Below, in pieces: positions 10,701 through 22,284 of a stretch of 64,000 nt of DNA; positions within the stretch are counted from its first letter, which is position 1, and every line of letters starts with the position of its first letter. The translations under genes were made by a program, and so were the position numbers. The stretch is taken from assembly GCA_026545765.1 (NCBI GenBank), contig CM048842.1, positions 72,529,871-72,593,870 on the forward strand, in the 5' to 3' direction. This DNA comes from Plantago major. Lineage: Eukaryota > Streptophyta > Magnoliopsida > Lamiales > Plantaginaceae. Below the pieces are notes generated by a model, which had not been told where the DNA came from, did no database searches, and worked only from the letters and a program-made list of their open reading frames with translations.

Positions 10701-13260
10701 TGGAGACTTGGGAGTCTGGTCCTCATCAACCTTTCTTTCTTGAACCTGAGATAAATACAATACTTAGGAAATAGTTTGAAAGAATCTATGCATAAATATG
10801 CTTTTAATGAATTCTGATTTGAGCTACTTACTTCCTCATCAGGAAGCTCAGATTCATTTTCTCGAAACTTGCGGTTTCGGTGTTCTTTCAGTGATGTTGC
10901 CTCGGGGCTTCATCAATTTCCATTGATGAGGGAAGTTGCAACTTTATCCTTGCATTTCTACTTAAGTAGCTTGTAAGTAGAACGTATTGATTATTAGAAG
11001 AGATAAATGATAACCGATGAAGAATACTTATCACTTGATTGTCATATACCTTCAAGTTTGAAGGCTCAGTGATGAGTTCCTCAGAAACCTTGTTGGTTTC
11101 TGGGTTTGTCTCTGGCATTTCTGCCTTATCTTCTTCCATCTCAGTTGGAGCCTGTTAGAAACATTTATCATGAATGAGAATACAAACATTTTCTTGAAAG
11201 TTAGTTCTCTTTAAGAATCATTTACGTGGCATGTGCTCAGATGTCTCAAGAGTTGAGGTTGAAGGAACCTCTTTTTCAGTATCTGAGGTAAGCTTCTCAG
11301 CTTCCTCTTGTTTCTGCGTTTCTAACTCAGCCTGTAACAAAGAAATTCTTATAAGGTAACAAGATTTATAAGTATAAAAAATTTTCACAAGGTAAGAGTT
11401 AAACCAGTCATTTACAAAGCGGTTTAAGTGATTGGTCTGGAACTTGTGACCTTTCTATACATTGGTCGTCTTGTCCCGGTCACGGTTTCTTTGTTTGAAG
11501 TTTACGGTACTTCACCTTTCTGAGTATGCAACTCGATTGCCTCCCTGTTGATCATTACGAGTAGATGTCTCGGTTTGATCCCTCTCATTGAGTTGGGGAA
11601 CACGCTCAATTCTGATTTTCTTGACATATTGTATTCTTTGGTAATTCAAAATGGAGTTCATTTACCATTTCATCAACCACTTGTGGCTGTTGTGGTTGTT
11701 GTGTTTGTGGTTGTTGTGGTTGTCTGGAAGCAGAAGATTGATCAGTAGAGTGTTCTTCCAGATTCTTAGATGTGGCATTTCCATCAGCATCTGCCAGCAC
11801 TAAAATACCACTCATCAGGGCTTTGTGAAGTTGTGCAAGAGAGTCATTCCCTGATGATGTGTTTGCACCAACAACCTTTGCTATAGATTGACAACTTTGT
11901 GGTGTAGGTTCTTCTTGATACCTTATCACGATTACTTTTCAAGAACCTTAGCCCTCTTTGTTCCTTTTAGGACTTGAGATGACTAGTTCATCATCTTCAT
12001 CGTCGAGCTCTCATCGGTATTAGGACCGATTGGTCCATTATTCTGCGGTTTACAGATGGGGCTTAGTCTTTGTTCACCATTCTTGGCAGCATTTATGAGT
12101 TCATCAGCAAGACTTTCTGCATTAGTCGCGACATTTCTGAAAGCACTTTCTCTTGCTGAGTTTACTTGTTCAGTAGTTGATAACTCTTTTGCAGCATTGA
12201 TGAGTTCATCTGCCATGCTTGCAGATATCTGAGAATTGACAACCTCTTTAGGTGTGCTTCTGATTTGCCAGACTTCTTTCTTGAAGTTACGGGCTTCTTG
12301 GTCGCAACCTTTTCTTGGATATCTTTTGATTTTCTCTTCTTAGGACCTTTCGAGACCCGGTAACCTTTTTCATCGATTTGTATACTCGTACTTGTAGTAA
12401 ATTCTTGTTAGCAATTTCAATTAGTCTCTCGAGCTCAATGCCAGCTTTTCTAGCAAGTAGCATATCTTGAGACCATATCCTCATGGCCTTTGGCTCGGCT
12501 AGTCCTTTGACAATCTTAGGCTCAAGCCTTGAATCTTCTTCACGAATTTCATGAAGGCGTACTTTCCCGATTAAAGGGTTTTCCGGCCTTTTGTCTTGTT
12601 GATTCAGCAAGAACATCATGATCCATCGTTCTTGGCTTATCCGGTCAAGACCTCCTTGTAGACCATCAAAGCATCATGAAGAATGCAAGCTAGTACATCC
12701 CGGTGAACCCGGATGTCGGTTGGGATGTCGACAAGCTTGAACTTAGTGGGTGTATCGATTTTCAAGATCACACACGTCATCGAAAGTTCTTTAACACCTT
12801 CAAGGAGTTCATCATCCTTGGTGTTTATTTCAAAATCCTTTCCAAGATTTTGAACCTCAAACAACTTTCTGAAGTTGTTAAGTCGGAAGGATTTCCTTTC
12901 CTTGGGAGGTTTTGATAGACACTATTTAGGTGCCTTGGATACGGAAATAATCACGAGTTGTTGTAAAATTCCAACACATCGGTGATGAAATTCCCTTTGG
13001 GCGGCGGATAGAAAACCCTTGATTTGTGCCTTTTCAAGCATGTCAAGAATCAATTTTCTGTCACTTTGGTTTTCTATTGCGGCAGTGAGGTATTCCTCAA
13101 CCATGGCACCACCCCAAATCATTCTGTGACTTGAAGTCCAATGGTTAGGATTAAAAGCTCCTACCAGTCGATTTTTAACAATAACCAACTCTGGTGCTTG
13201 CTTTTCAGCAGTATCAGTGGAGGATTGGGATTTCTGTATCGAAGTGTTCTTGGAAGCCAT
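7788..13260 (-). pseudogene. extra 3' coding region of the copia element, unknown function
   Basis: Downstream of the pol remnant and in the same sense lies about 5.5 kb of broken coding sequence I cannot assign to a named family. It opens at 13260 with MASKNTSIQ, followed by a compact globular part with GAFNPNHW and WGGAMVEEYL. Later blocks include a duplicated ADELINAAK motif (11983-12216), a Gln-rich patch (11606-11929), an acidic block LVSEDDEEEEMDEN (9894-10286), and a coiled coil with a highly charged, Lys/Arg-rich tail that looks nuclear (8448-9263). The last block is 7788-8261. Between about 10560 and 11340 the frame is interrupted by 70-120-nt segments with GT...AG-like ends. Several true frameshifts and stops are also present. 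Some large plant copia elements carry an env-like or unknown ORF here; this could be one or a captured host gene. Confidence 0.6.
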
Positions 13261-13965
13261 CTCTTTATATAGTATAGGGATTTGAAGCTTGTGTTTGAAA
13301 GAGATTCGATTGAGTGATTCTTTTCAGAAAAACTTAATCAAGATTTGTAGAGATTTTAGAGATGTTGCAGAGGATTAGGAGAAGGTTTTTGCTATTTTGA
13401 TGCAAGTTGAAATTTCGGATTAGGCAAAAGTGATTTTCTTTGCCAAAATCCTATATATATAGCAAGTGAATCTCAATAGACAAATACATACAAATTGATT
13501 TTGTGTGTACGTATCTGTGAATTGCAAGCCGGCATGATCAAAAGTTACTTCGACATTAAATGCAAAGTGGTCTTTGTCGGAATTTTTACAGTCCACTATT
13601 TACTGTGAATTAATTTCTGCCGTTCAGACCAAGCGCTTGAATTCATCAAGGGTCACCATTGCTTCTTCAGCAATGATCACAATCAACAAATGTAATTGTG
13701 CCCATTTAATGAATTTTGGCTAATAGCTATCTGAATCATAATTCTGTTTGAGCAAGGACACTGTTCGCATCTGAATCTGTCTTATACTTAGGATTTTTCC
13801 AAGTTTTTCATCAAGATAGAAATAATGCGAGTTTCAAGAGAGTAGTTGACTGCAGATAGTTATACTATTCTCTTTAGTGTTCCCCGTTTATAGAATGATT
13901 CAGATATCTGAGTTCCCGTCTCAGAGATCTTAAGCTATCTTTTTGCTCTTTATCCTTTTTGACTT

Positions 13966-14092
13966 CTGGATACCCGTTCCAGATACCTCTTCTCTCTTTT
14001 CTGGATACCCGTTCCAGATATCTCTTCTCTCTTTTCTGGATACCCGTTCCAGATATCTCTTCTCTCTTTTCTGGATACCCGTTCCAGATATC
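13966..14092. repeat. 35-bp tandem repeat (about 3.6 copies)
   Basis: Contiguous 35-bp units beginning CTGGATACCCGTTCCAGATA, followed by a pyrimidine-rich CTCTTCTCTCTTTT half. Units start at 13966, 14001, 14036 and 14071 and are nearly identical. They lie just downstream of the RNase H remnant of the copia element and contain the recurring AGATATCT core. Confidence 0.9.
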
Positions 14093-14099
14093 TGAACTT

Positions 14100-16620
14100 T
14101 TTCAGTTCATTGGTAGTTCCATTAGTCCAAGACTATGTCTTAAGGCTAAGAATCTACTTTCTTGTAGTGGCTTAGTGAAGATATCTGCAAGTTGGTCTTC
14201 AGTGCCAATCTTGAGTATCTCTATATTGCCTTTTTCAACATGGTCTCTGATGAAGTGCCAATCTTAAGGTAAATAAAGTTTTATCAACTTCACCTTTCTT
14301 GAAACCACTTTCTAGAAGGTATTTGGCCAAAGTGTCATACCATGCTATTGGAGCCTGTTTCAGTCCATACAGAGCTTTCTGTAGTTTATAGACCATTCTA
14401 CTTTCTGAGGAAACTTCAAACCCAGGTGGTTGCTCAACATAGACTTCTTCTGCAAGTTCACCGTTTAGGAATGCACTTTTGACATCCATCTGATAAACTT
14501 TGAAATCTTTATGAGCTGCAAAGGCTAGAAAGAGTCTTATTGCATCCAATCTGGCAACTGGTGCATATGACTAGTCAAAACCTAAGCCTTCAGTCTGAGT
14601 AAATCCCTTGGCAACCAATCTTGCTTTGTTTCTGGTTATTTCACCAGATTCATTCATCTTGTTTCTGAAAACCTATTTAGTTCCAATCACAGATATTCCT
14701 TCTATAAATGGAACTAGTTTCCAGACTTTGTTTCTCTCAAATTGATCCAACTCTTCTTGCATTGCAGAGATCCAGTCTTGGTCTCCTAATGCTTCTTCTA
14801 TGTTTTTAGGTTCAATATTCGAGATGAAACATCCAAAGAGAGAGTTAGCATTTTCAGCTATTGCTTATAGTCCTAACACCCTGATTAATTGGTCCAATTA
14901 TATCCTTTGTAGGATGATCTTTGATCCATTTCATCATAGGTTTAGTGCTAGTAGGATCAATATCCAGGTGATCTGAATGTGAATCACTAAGATTTTGATT
15001 TGATACTTTTTCAGTATCTGAGATATCTGACATATGGGAAATGTCATGGATATCTGACACTTTTTCAGTGTTAGAGATATCTGAGACATGCATTTCAGCA
15101 TTCTCTTTTTCAGATACCTCTTCATGATGAAGGTTCTCAGTAACCTGTTCCATTTCTGGAAAACTCATAGGAAATTCCTCATCATGTCTGTGAGTCATCT
15201 TGTTGTTACTAGGCTTTTCAAGCTTTTCTACGTCAGAGTCATCCTCACTTTCCATAAAGATGTTTTTCCTTTCTGAGGATTCTTCTTTAGGATCCCTCAG
15301 TAATAGTTCTTTGAACTTTTCTGAGAGTTCATCAATAGGAGGTGTTTTCTTACTTCCTTCATAGAATACAACATGGACTGATTCTTCAATTTTCTTTGTT
15401 CTTTTGTTGTAAACTCTGTAAGCTTTGCTGTTTGTGGAATAGCCAAGAAAAACACCTTCATCTGCCTTTGGTTGAAATGTTCTCAGATAATCTTTCCCAT
15501 TGTTTAGAACAAAACATCTACAACCAAATACTCTCAGATGTTTGATATTAGGAGGTCTTCCAACCAAGATTTCATAGGGGGTCCTGTCATGGTGTTTGTT
15601 TATCAAGCATCTGTTCTGAGTGTAGCAGGCTGTGTTTACAGCTTCAACCCAATATATTTCACTTATCTCAGTGTCAGCTAGCATTGTCCTTGCAGCTTCT
15701 TTAAGGGTTCTGTTTTTCCTTTCTGCAACACCATTTTGTTGAGGTGTTCTTACAGAGGAAAGTTGGTGTTGTATACCTTTGCAGGTACAAAACTCCTTTA
15801 TGTACTGGTTGACAAATTCGATTACCATGGTGCATTACGATTGCATATACCTTGTCATTCTTCATGACTTCAAGCTTTTTCAGCAAGTTTGGTATCTCCA
15901 CCCTGGCATCAGACTTGTGTTTCAGAAAGACAACCCAAGTGAATCTTGAGAAGTTATCTACAACAACCAGACCATATTTCTTTCCTGCATAACTAGTTAC
16001 AGATGATTCAAATAGATCCATATGTAAAAGTTGCAGTGGTCTAACACTAGAGTGTCTGATTTTGGATTTGAAAGAGATCTTAGATTGTTTCCCCATCTGA
16101 CAGGCAGAACAGATAAAATCCTTTCTAAAAGATGTTCTGGGAAGACCAACCACTAACTCTTTCTTGGCAAGTCTATTCAGAGTTTTGAAGTTCAAGTGAC
16201 TCATTCTTTTGTGCCATAACCAGTGCTCTTCTGTGTGACCAGATTGACTCACCATGAGACATTCTTGATTGTGGCGAGATGCCCAATCGCAACATAAAGG
16301 CGCCTTTCCGTCCAACTAAGGTATGCCTTTGACTCATTGTCAATTAGTTTGCGATGTTAGCTTTGAATTTTATAGTAAAACCCTTGTCTAAAGCGGCTCA
16401 TGCTAAATAGATTGTATTTCAAATCCTTAACATATGTCGTCATTGATTGTTAAAGTTCCCAATTTGCGTTGCCAAATCGAGAGAGGATTTAATTCTCCTC
16501 CAACAAATTTGATATCCGGTCACGTGTTGCAAGCTTTGTAATCAACAGATTTGCTTTGTCTCTGTCATGTGCTTTCGCATCCACTATCAAATAGCCATTG
16601 TGCTTTAGTCTAGGAAGCAT
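14100..16620 (-). pseudogene. copia pol remnant: protease, integrase, RT, RNase H
   Basis: Read on the - strand. A decayed protease DSGC motif lies at 16577-16588. A GAG-pre-integrase zinc finger follows (WHKRMSHL... FICSACQMGKQ, about 16100-16230). The integrase core has HMDLF and VVVDNFSRFTW. The family motif holding the second catalytic Asp, normally SDHG, reads VMHHGNR here and is followed by a frameshift near 15830. The core then resumes with TPQQNGVAERKNRT, carrying the catalytic Glu. Reverse transcriptase starts near 14790 with two stop codons, keeps [13 protein letters not shown] and YGLKQAP, then jumps at about 14261-14270 into the RNase H tail HFIRDHV...QLADIFTKPL. The YVDD active site and most of RNase H are deleted. 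This copy cannot make an active polymerase. Confidence 0.9.
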
Positions 16621-18097
16621 TACGCACCTGACAGAAGCAGGAGATTAGGTTCTCATATCTTTGATGGAACCGTCAGAATCAAAAGTTCTTCCAGTAGGAA
16701 TCCAATTTTGAATGAATTTCTTTGAAATATGCTTTTGTCTGCAGAACGTAAGGAGAATTCTTTTGAATGAAAGTTATCATTAGTAAGAATTATTTTCTTC
16801 CTTGGTGTGTTCCTAGGTGCTCCATATGATGCTTTCGGATACACCAGTTTACGAGTTTGCTTTCAAAGAACTTAGCCTTCCTTGATTTCTTCTAGCCACG
16901 GCATTGATTTTCGATGGCTTGATTTAACTTCCACCGATAATTGCTTTGAGCAATTCTAGCTTTCAGCCATCGTTCTTGCTCCTGCTTGTACTCATGGGCA
17001 AGTTGTTTTCCGATGCCTTTGTAGCCAATGCCGTTTCGAGCACTTGAAGCTATCTGAGGTCTTTTCTCAGCAGCTTTGCTAGTCTCTGGTTGATCCAATT
17101 TCTTTCCAGAAAAAGTGACATGGGAGAATTTGCGGCTCTGCAATTCTACCTTTTTGAGAGACATAACTTGTGGGTGTTTACACTTTTCAGTCTTTGTGTT
17201 TCTTTTCGAAACATACCAACAGTTTTGTTTTGACTTGTTTTTCCCAAAGGTCTAGTCGCAACTGCCTTTCCTTTGTCAAAAATCTTTGTCTTTTCACCGA
17301 TACTATAGATTGCATGGGAACCGTCTTGCTGAGTACTTACAAATGTTCTTCTTTTCTCCTTACTCTTACTCAGAGTGATAGAACAATCTGTCTGTGTATT
17401 CAGCCCAAGTCCTTTCTTCTCTGAAGGATCTCTTAAGTAAGGTTGTACTTCAGTAAGAGTGTCACTAGCTTTGGCATAAGATTGAAAAGATAGTTCTTTC
17501 TTCTTGAGTTCCTTGTTTTCGAAAGAAGATTTTCATAATTCTTCGTAACTTCGACCATTGCTTTTTCATGTGACTTTTCATCTCGGATATCGAGCTTTGA
17601 GAAATGCATTTTGGCATCCTTTCTCTCGATTCTTTAACTAATTGAGAATTTTCCTTTTCAGAGAATTCTTTTCTTCTTCAAGGTTTTACGCTCTAGCTTC
17701 GGATCATTAGAAACTCTCTTTCATAGATGTCAAGTTCTTTCTGAGATTTTCTAGATTTTTATTTCCTCTTCATCACTTTCATAAGTGTAGCAAGAAGTAT
17801 GTGTTACCTCATCACCATAAGGCAGCTTTTCTATGTTGGAGATGTCCGGTCCGTCAATTTCAAAGAACTCCACACATTTCATTCTTCTTGAGGCGAAGTC
17901 GATTATATCATGAGTAACTCCACATAATTACGGTGATGGTAGGTTGAATCATCTGAATTGTCATCTTGAATCATCTCAACGTCTAGAGCATCCATTTGAA
18001 TTTGGATTTTCTTTCTTTCTTGATTAACAAAGCTTCGGCTTCTTCTGAAGATTCTTCTATCTTTCTTGTCCCCTGTCCTTAGTTTGTTGAGGGCAGG
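16621..18097 (-). pseudogene. copia gag-pol linker, degenerate
   Basis: This sequence lies between the CCHC knuckle and the protease motif. Short frames such as 16892-17164 (Lys/Arg-rich, with a WLKARIAQSNYRWKLN stretch) fit the basic linker of long copia polyproteins, but stops and frameshifts are frequent. I can assign no domain. It is annotated as part of the element only because of its position. Confidence 0.5.
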
Positions 18098-19143
18098 ACA
18101 ATCCTTCTTGAAATGGCCAGGTTTCTGACAATAGAAACAGATATCGTTTCAATTTACGCTTCCTCGATTACATGATGCTTTACGAAATGGCTTGTTCAGC
18201 GAGCTTTGCATATTTTTGTACTGGTGATAGTTTGAGCCTAGATGCTTTTTCAGCTTCTCTTTGGCCTTTCTTCTCTCAATTTCTCGACTGACAAATTTAC
18301 TCATTTGCTTTGCAGCAAGAGCATCCTCAGTCTCCTCCTTGCTTTTCTTCTTTTCAGAAGTTCCTTGAGTAACTAGAGCAACATTCTGCAACTTTTCAGT
18401 TGTTTGTTCTCTCGAGTTGTCTCATAGTCAATGAGTAAGATGAGAGAAAAGTTCCACTGGAGTGATATTTGGCATACCTTGGTTAAAATAAAAGAATTTA
18501 GTATGCTCCCAGTTGTGGTTAAGACTTCTGACAATAGTCTTAATCTTTTCTGACTGAGAGTATCTATTGCTTTCCCCAAGTGCTGCCATATCACTCATGA
18601 AAGTGGTAAATCTGAAATCAAGTTCTTCCAGAGTTTCAGTAGGACCTTGTTTGAAATTTTGAAATTTCAACTTTAGAACTTCGAACTTGTTTTCCTTGGT
18701 TTTCTCAGTTTCGGCATAGATTTCTTCAATCAGTTGCCAGGAAACTTTCGCCGTTTTAGCACCCTGATTTACTTGTGTATGTGCTCTGGTGTCGATCTGA
18801 TGATGATGTTACGAGCTTGACCATCCAGACGATTTCTCTTGGCATCTTCCGATGTCCAGAGTTCTCCGGGCTTTGGTTCGTAAATAACGTGACCAGTAGA
18901 TCTTCCACTAGTTGACGCATCTGTTTGTGAAGATCCTTCGCTTTGATCTCTGTCTCTTCCACTCGAAACCTCCATGACTTGCTTAAGTTGTTGAATGACT
19001 ATTGGGCCATTCTTTATTACTTTGATCATCTCGTCACTTATGGCTTCAAGGTGGAGCATCATGTTATTTTTCCATTTCTCGTAGTTCTCTGGTTTGAGAA
19101 CGGGTGCATCACTCAGAGACATACCTGCACACTTAACACACAA
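18098..19143 (-). pseudogene. copia gag (UBN2-type) with CCHC zinc knuckle
   Basis: On the - strand the likely start MSLSDAPVLKPENYEKW is at 19122, just after the leader. The fold of copia-type gag is visible in two frames, 18769-19143 and 18428-18670, the second with FQNFKQGPTETLEELDFRF. A charged stretch follows at 18149-18391. A zinc knuckle CFYCQKPGHFKKDC at 18098-18139 keeps all four ligands. A stop codon (TGA) lies just before the knuckle, and frameshifts near 18760 and 18400 break the frame. The protein would form the particle and bind RNA through the knuckle. In this copy it cannot be made as one chain. Confidence 0.85.
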
Positions 19144-19222
19144 ATTAAATAGTCCTCAAAAGTGGACAAAGTTCCTTCACCTAGGGAATCTAGGTTCAGT
19201 GCAGAGGGCTGGTGAACCTCCT

Positions 19223-19234
19223 GCTCTGATACCA
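19223..19234 (-). promoter_or_regulatory. copia primer-binding site (initiator tRNA-Met)
   Basis: On the - strand TGGTATCAGAGC follows the LTR end after two bases. This is the standard plant copia site complementary to the 3' end of initiator tRNA-Met. It fixes the direction of the element. Confidence 0.95.
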
Positions 19235-19236
19235 CT

Positions 19237-20893
19237 TGTTGGTCCAGATAACGGCAAAGTAAAAGACTAGGGGGGGGGGGGGTGAATAGTCTTTTAAAAC
19301 TTTTGTCGATAACAAATGTTTCTCAGATATCTGAATAGATATCGATACTTAGAATCAGTCACGGAAGACTTAATAAAGATAAGTGTAGAAGCAGTTAATA
19401 AGTGTGTGTGTTCTTTGAAGTATAAATCTGTAAACGTAAATGACACAGCAAGTATAGTGGTATCTGGAGGTGGCGTAATACTCCAACTAATCCACTTCGG
19501 TCTATCAGAGACCTAGAATTCACTAGAACAGATAATTGAGATAACCTTACAATAATCCTATTCTAAGATTCTGAACAATTGGTTCCCAACCAAATGTTCC
19601 CCCTGAGTTGTTCCCTAGCTTCTTCAGCCAAGTACTTCCTATACTCAGAAACCTTTGAGTTATTCCTTAGTTTCCCAAATCAAGTACTTCCTATACTCCG
19701 GTAACCTTGGAGTTATTCCCTGATTTTTCAAACTAAGTACTTCCTGTACTCTACGCCGGTTTTGGTGTTGGTTTCGGTTTGAGTTGTCAGATGAGCGTCT
19801 TAATAACTTTTCAGTTATTCAGATAGCTCTGTGAACTAAGTTACTTAATACACTTTACAGCGTATGGTATCTTGTTCGATTTTACTGACCCAAGTCTTAT
19901 GATATCTATTTAAGAGAATGAATCTCAGATAGTTGTTCTTTTGATTCAACTCCTTCACAGATAGCTTTGCTTGTTTAGGATCAGGACACTTAGAACTTCA
20001 GTGTTTACTCAAGATCAAAAGCTTTAGTCGCAACAGAAAGCTTTGATAATAAGTAAGAAGCTTTGAGAGAGTAAGATCAGAGATCGTATGTTTCAGCGTA
20101 TTCAGTGTTCTGAGTTGTGTTCCGTGTGTTCTCTCAAGTTGTCTAAGTGTTGATATTTATAGATGAATTTGAGTGCCGTTTGAATAGTATCCGTTAGGCT
20201 CAAATTCAAACTATCGATATCTGTGTATAGTACTGTAGCAGGTTTTGTCTTCTTCTCAGAAGTTGCCGTTGCTTTTATTCAGACATCTCTGTCCGTGCAT
20301 TAAATGCTTTGTACTATACTTTTTGTTCTCAGGTGTCAATGGAACTATGCTTTGTATCAGAAACCAGTGTTATCTGATTCTTTGCACGTCCTTATCTTCA
20401 TTCTTCAGATACCACTTGTTATTCATTGAAACAACTTTGTTTTCAATATATGTTTCTTTTTCAGAAACGTGGTTAATGCTCAAGGTATCTGAGAATAGAT
20501 ATCTGTGGACACTTTCCTTGTTTTCAGATATGTATCTCATTTCTCAGATATCTCTTGTGACACAGTTTGTTTGAAACTGTTCGTGTCTACAAGATATCTG
20601 GCTAAGATATCTGAATAACAGATTCAGTAATCTTGTGCAGTTTTCTTCAAATCTTCAAATGTTGTTGAGCTTTCTGCTTGGATGTCTTCTTCTTGGTCTT
20701 CTCTTCATAAAATAAAAATTACATTTTGAGACCTAACATCCTATACAAGATTAGCTAGACTATCATACTTAGTGGGTTTCCTCTTTTACAATGTTCAAGT
20801 GAACCAAGAGTACTAATCACCTTTCTGAGACTAAGATAAGTCATCATGTTGCTGAACAAAATCTAAACAGATATTCTAACAAAATATCTAACA
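19237..20893 (-). repeat. copia LTR (5' LTR of the - strand element)
   Basis: 1657 bp, nearly identical to 5740-7402 apart from scattered substitutions and small indels (for example GATATCGATAC here against GATATCTGATAC). It keeps the intact terminal TGTTGG. It should carry the promoter that transcribes the element leftward. Confidence 0.93.
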
Positions 20894-21027
20894 GTTTTTG
20901 AAACGTTTTGGTGCAAAGTGTAAAAAAAGAAATGTTTTAGTGCAAACTCAAAGTGAACCTAAAGGTTTAAGTGTAAAACAAAATTTTCTCTAAACATAAT
21001 GAGACCGAATAATGAAACAACGATATA

Positions 21028-21277
21028 CTCCCTCAGTATCAATCTCTACTTCTCACTTTTTATTTTCGGTTATCCTAATGAAAAACATTTTTCTACTTTA
21101 TTCACTCTTTCACATACTTTAATTATTTATCTTCTATTGTATTTTATTCACTATCTATTAAATTTAATCCACTTTACCTGTTTTTGTGTAAACTATTCTA
21201 ATTAATTATCTGTATAAGTTAATTTTATAATCCGTGGCCGGACCACGGAACCCCGGTTAAATCTGAATCCGAGGGAG
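21028..21277. mobile_element. Stowaway-like MITE (250 bp)
   Basis: Ends CTCCCTCAG and CGAGGGAG are inverted repeats flanked by TA at 21026-21027 and 21278-21279. These terminal sequences and the TA duplication are typical of Stowaway (Tc1/mariner-derived) MITEs. The interior is AT-rich and non-coding; a 68-codon frame inside it is incidental. Confidence 0.7.
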
Positions 21278-21279
21278 TA

Positions 21280-22284
21280 TATACTAAGAATTTAAATATT
21301 AACTTATAGTTATTTTTATATACAAGTAGCAATATAATGTGTAATAGTATACACTTTCTTCGAACTACACCAAGAGTTTTATGTGAGCATACCATTCTAA
21401 ATGGTACTAATACTTTAGGATTAAATCGTGCTTACTATGGGCAAGGTAAACCACAAGGATAAATTGATTCATTAATTTGAAAGAAGACAACAATTGATAC
21501 TCAACCTTGTACTTTTGAGTAAGAATTGCACGCCTCCATTCATAAACATTAAGAAAAGTTCATAGCACTCAGCACAAAGCTCAGAGTTTAGAAAGGCCAG
21601 ATGAGGCCTTCACTGAATCACTGTCTATTTCCAATGAGGTGTAGAAGAATAGTTTTCAATACTTTTATATAAAAAAGAGGAAAACAGAGGTCCCTTCAAA
21701 ACTCAGAACACACTCGTAGATAATTTAAGAGCTAAAAGTTTTGAGTCCCATTGCTACAGTGAGAGGGTGAGACCACCGGGGGTAAGACCGGTGTCGAATT
21801 TTCCCTGATCTTCAAGTGTTTGCCGCAAAATGGTGTCTCCACGCGCTTCCTCACGCACTCAGTTGTAAGTTATATACTGTTTTAAAAAATATATATTTAA
21901 AAATGATAAATAAAAGGAAAGAATCACGCCGTGAGATTTGAACCTTGCACGTTATACTTAAAGAGTGATACATCATACATGTACGCATCAGATTGAAATT
22001 GAACAAGTAAAATGAACGGATGAGATTTAAATTGAATTCACAATTGTTTTAAAGCATTCGCTTATTATATTACTTTTAAAAAATCAACTCAAAAAATCAA
22101 CTCATTTAAGAATTCCTCATTTTATTTCACTATGTATGCTAAAGTTTGCTCTTAGGTCTTAGGTCTTACACATTTACTTACCAAGCTTTTATTAATGTAA
22201 AGTGCAATTCATTTTAACAACGAGATACAAACCACACATAATGCTTGTTGATGTGCTAGACCTTATTAATAATAATCGAACGAA
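21280..22284. other. AT-rich intergenic stretch
   Basis: About 1 kb with no recognised gene or transposon ends. A slightly GC-richer patch at 21740-21860 (GAGACCACCGGGGG...) is unexplained. Confidence 0.4.

Larger units (their letters stand above)
5740..20893 (-). mobile_element. Ty1/copia LTR retrotransposon, 15.15 kb, defective
   Basis: Two long direct repeats (5740-7402 and 19237-20893) with TGTT...AACA ends are flanked by a perfect 5-bp duplication GTTTT (5735-5739 and 20894-20898). A primer-binding site for initiator tRNA-Met lies next to the right-hand LTR and a polypurine tract next to the left-hand LTR, so the element runs on the - strand. The order gag, CCHC knuckle, protease, integrase, reverse transcriptase, RNase H is that of copia. 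Length, 1.66-kb LTRs and an extra 3' coding region suggest the SIRE/Maximus group, which is an inference. Every coding part has stops or frameshifts. The LTRs remain very alike, so insertion was fairly recent. Confidence 0.93.
5170..20990. mobile_element. foldback Mutator-like element, split by a copia insertion
   Basis: Long inverted arms begin GAGAAAATTTTG at 5170 and end in the reverse complement CAAAATTTTCTC at 20990. They are flanked by a perfect 9-bp direct repeat TAAACATAA (5161-5169 and 20991-20999), the hallmark of Mutator-like transposition. Removing the copia insertion (5740-20893) and one copy of its 5-bp duplication leaves an element of about 660 bp. The arms extend about 200 bp (about 5170-5373 against 5631-5739 plus 20899-20990). 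A second palindrome sits inside them (about 5467-5536 against 5572-5632). It has no transposase ORF, so it is a non-autonomous MULE or MULE-type MITE. Confidence 0.85.

Noticed and set aside
13959-14267. A 102-codon + strand frame with a repeated peptide
   Set aside because: It is produced by the 35-bp tandem repeat and antisense pol sequence. No start context or family match.
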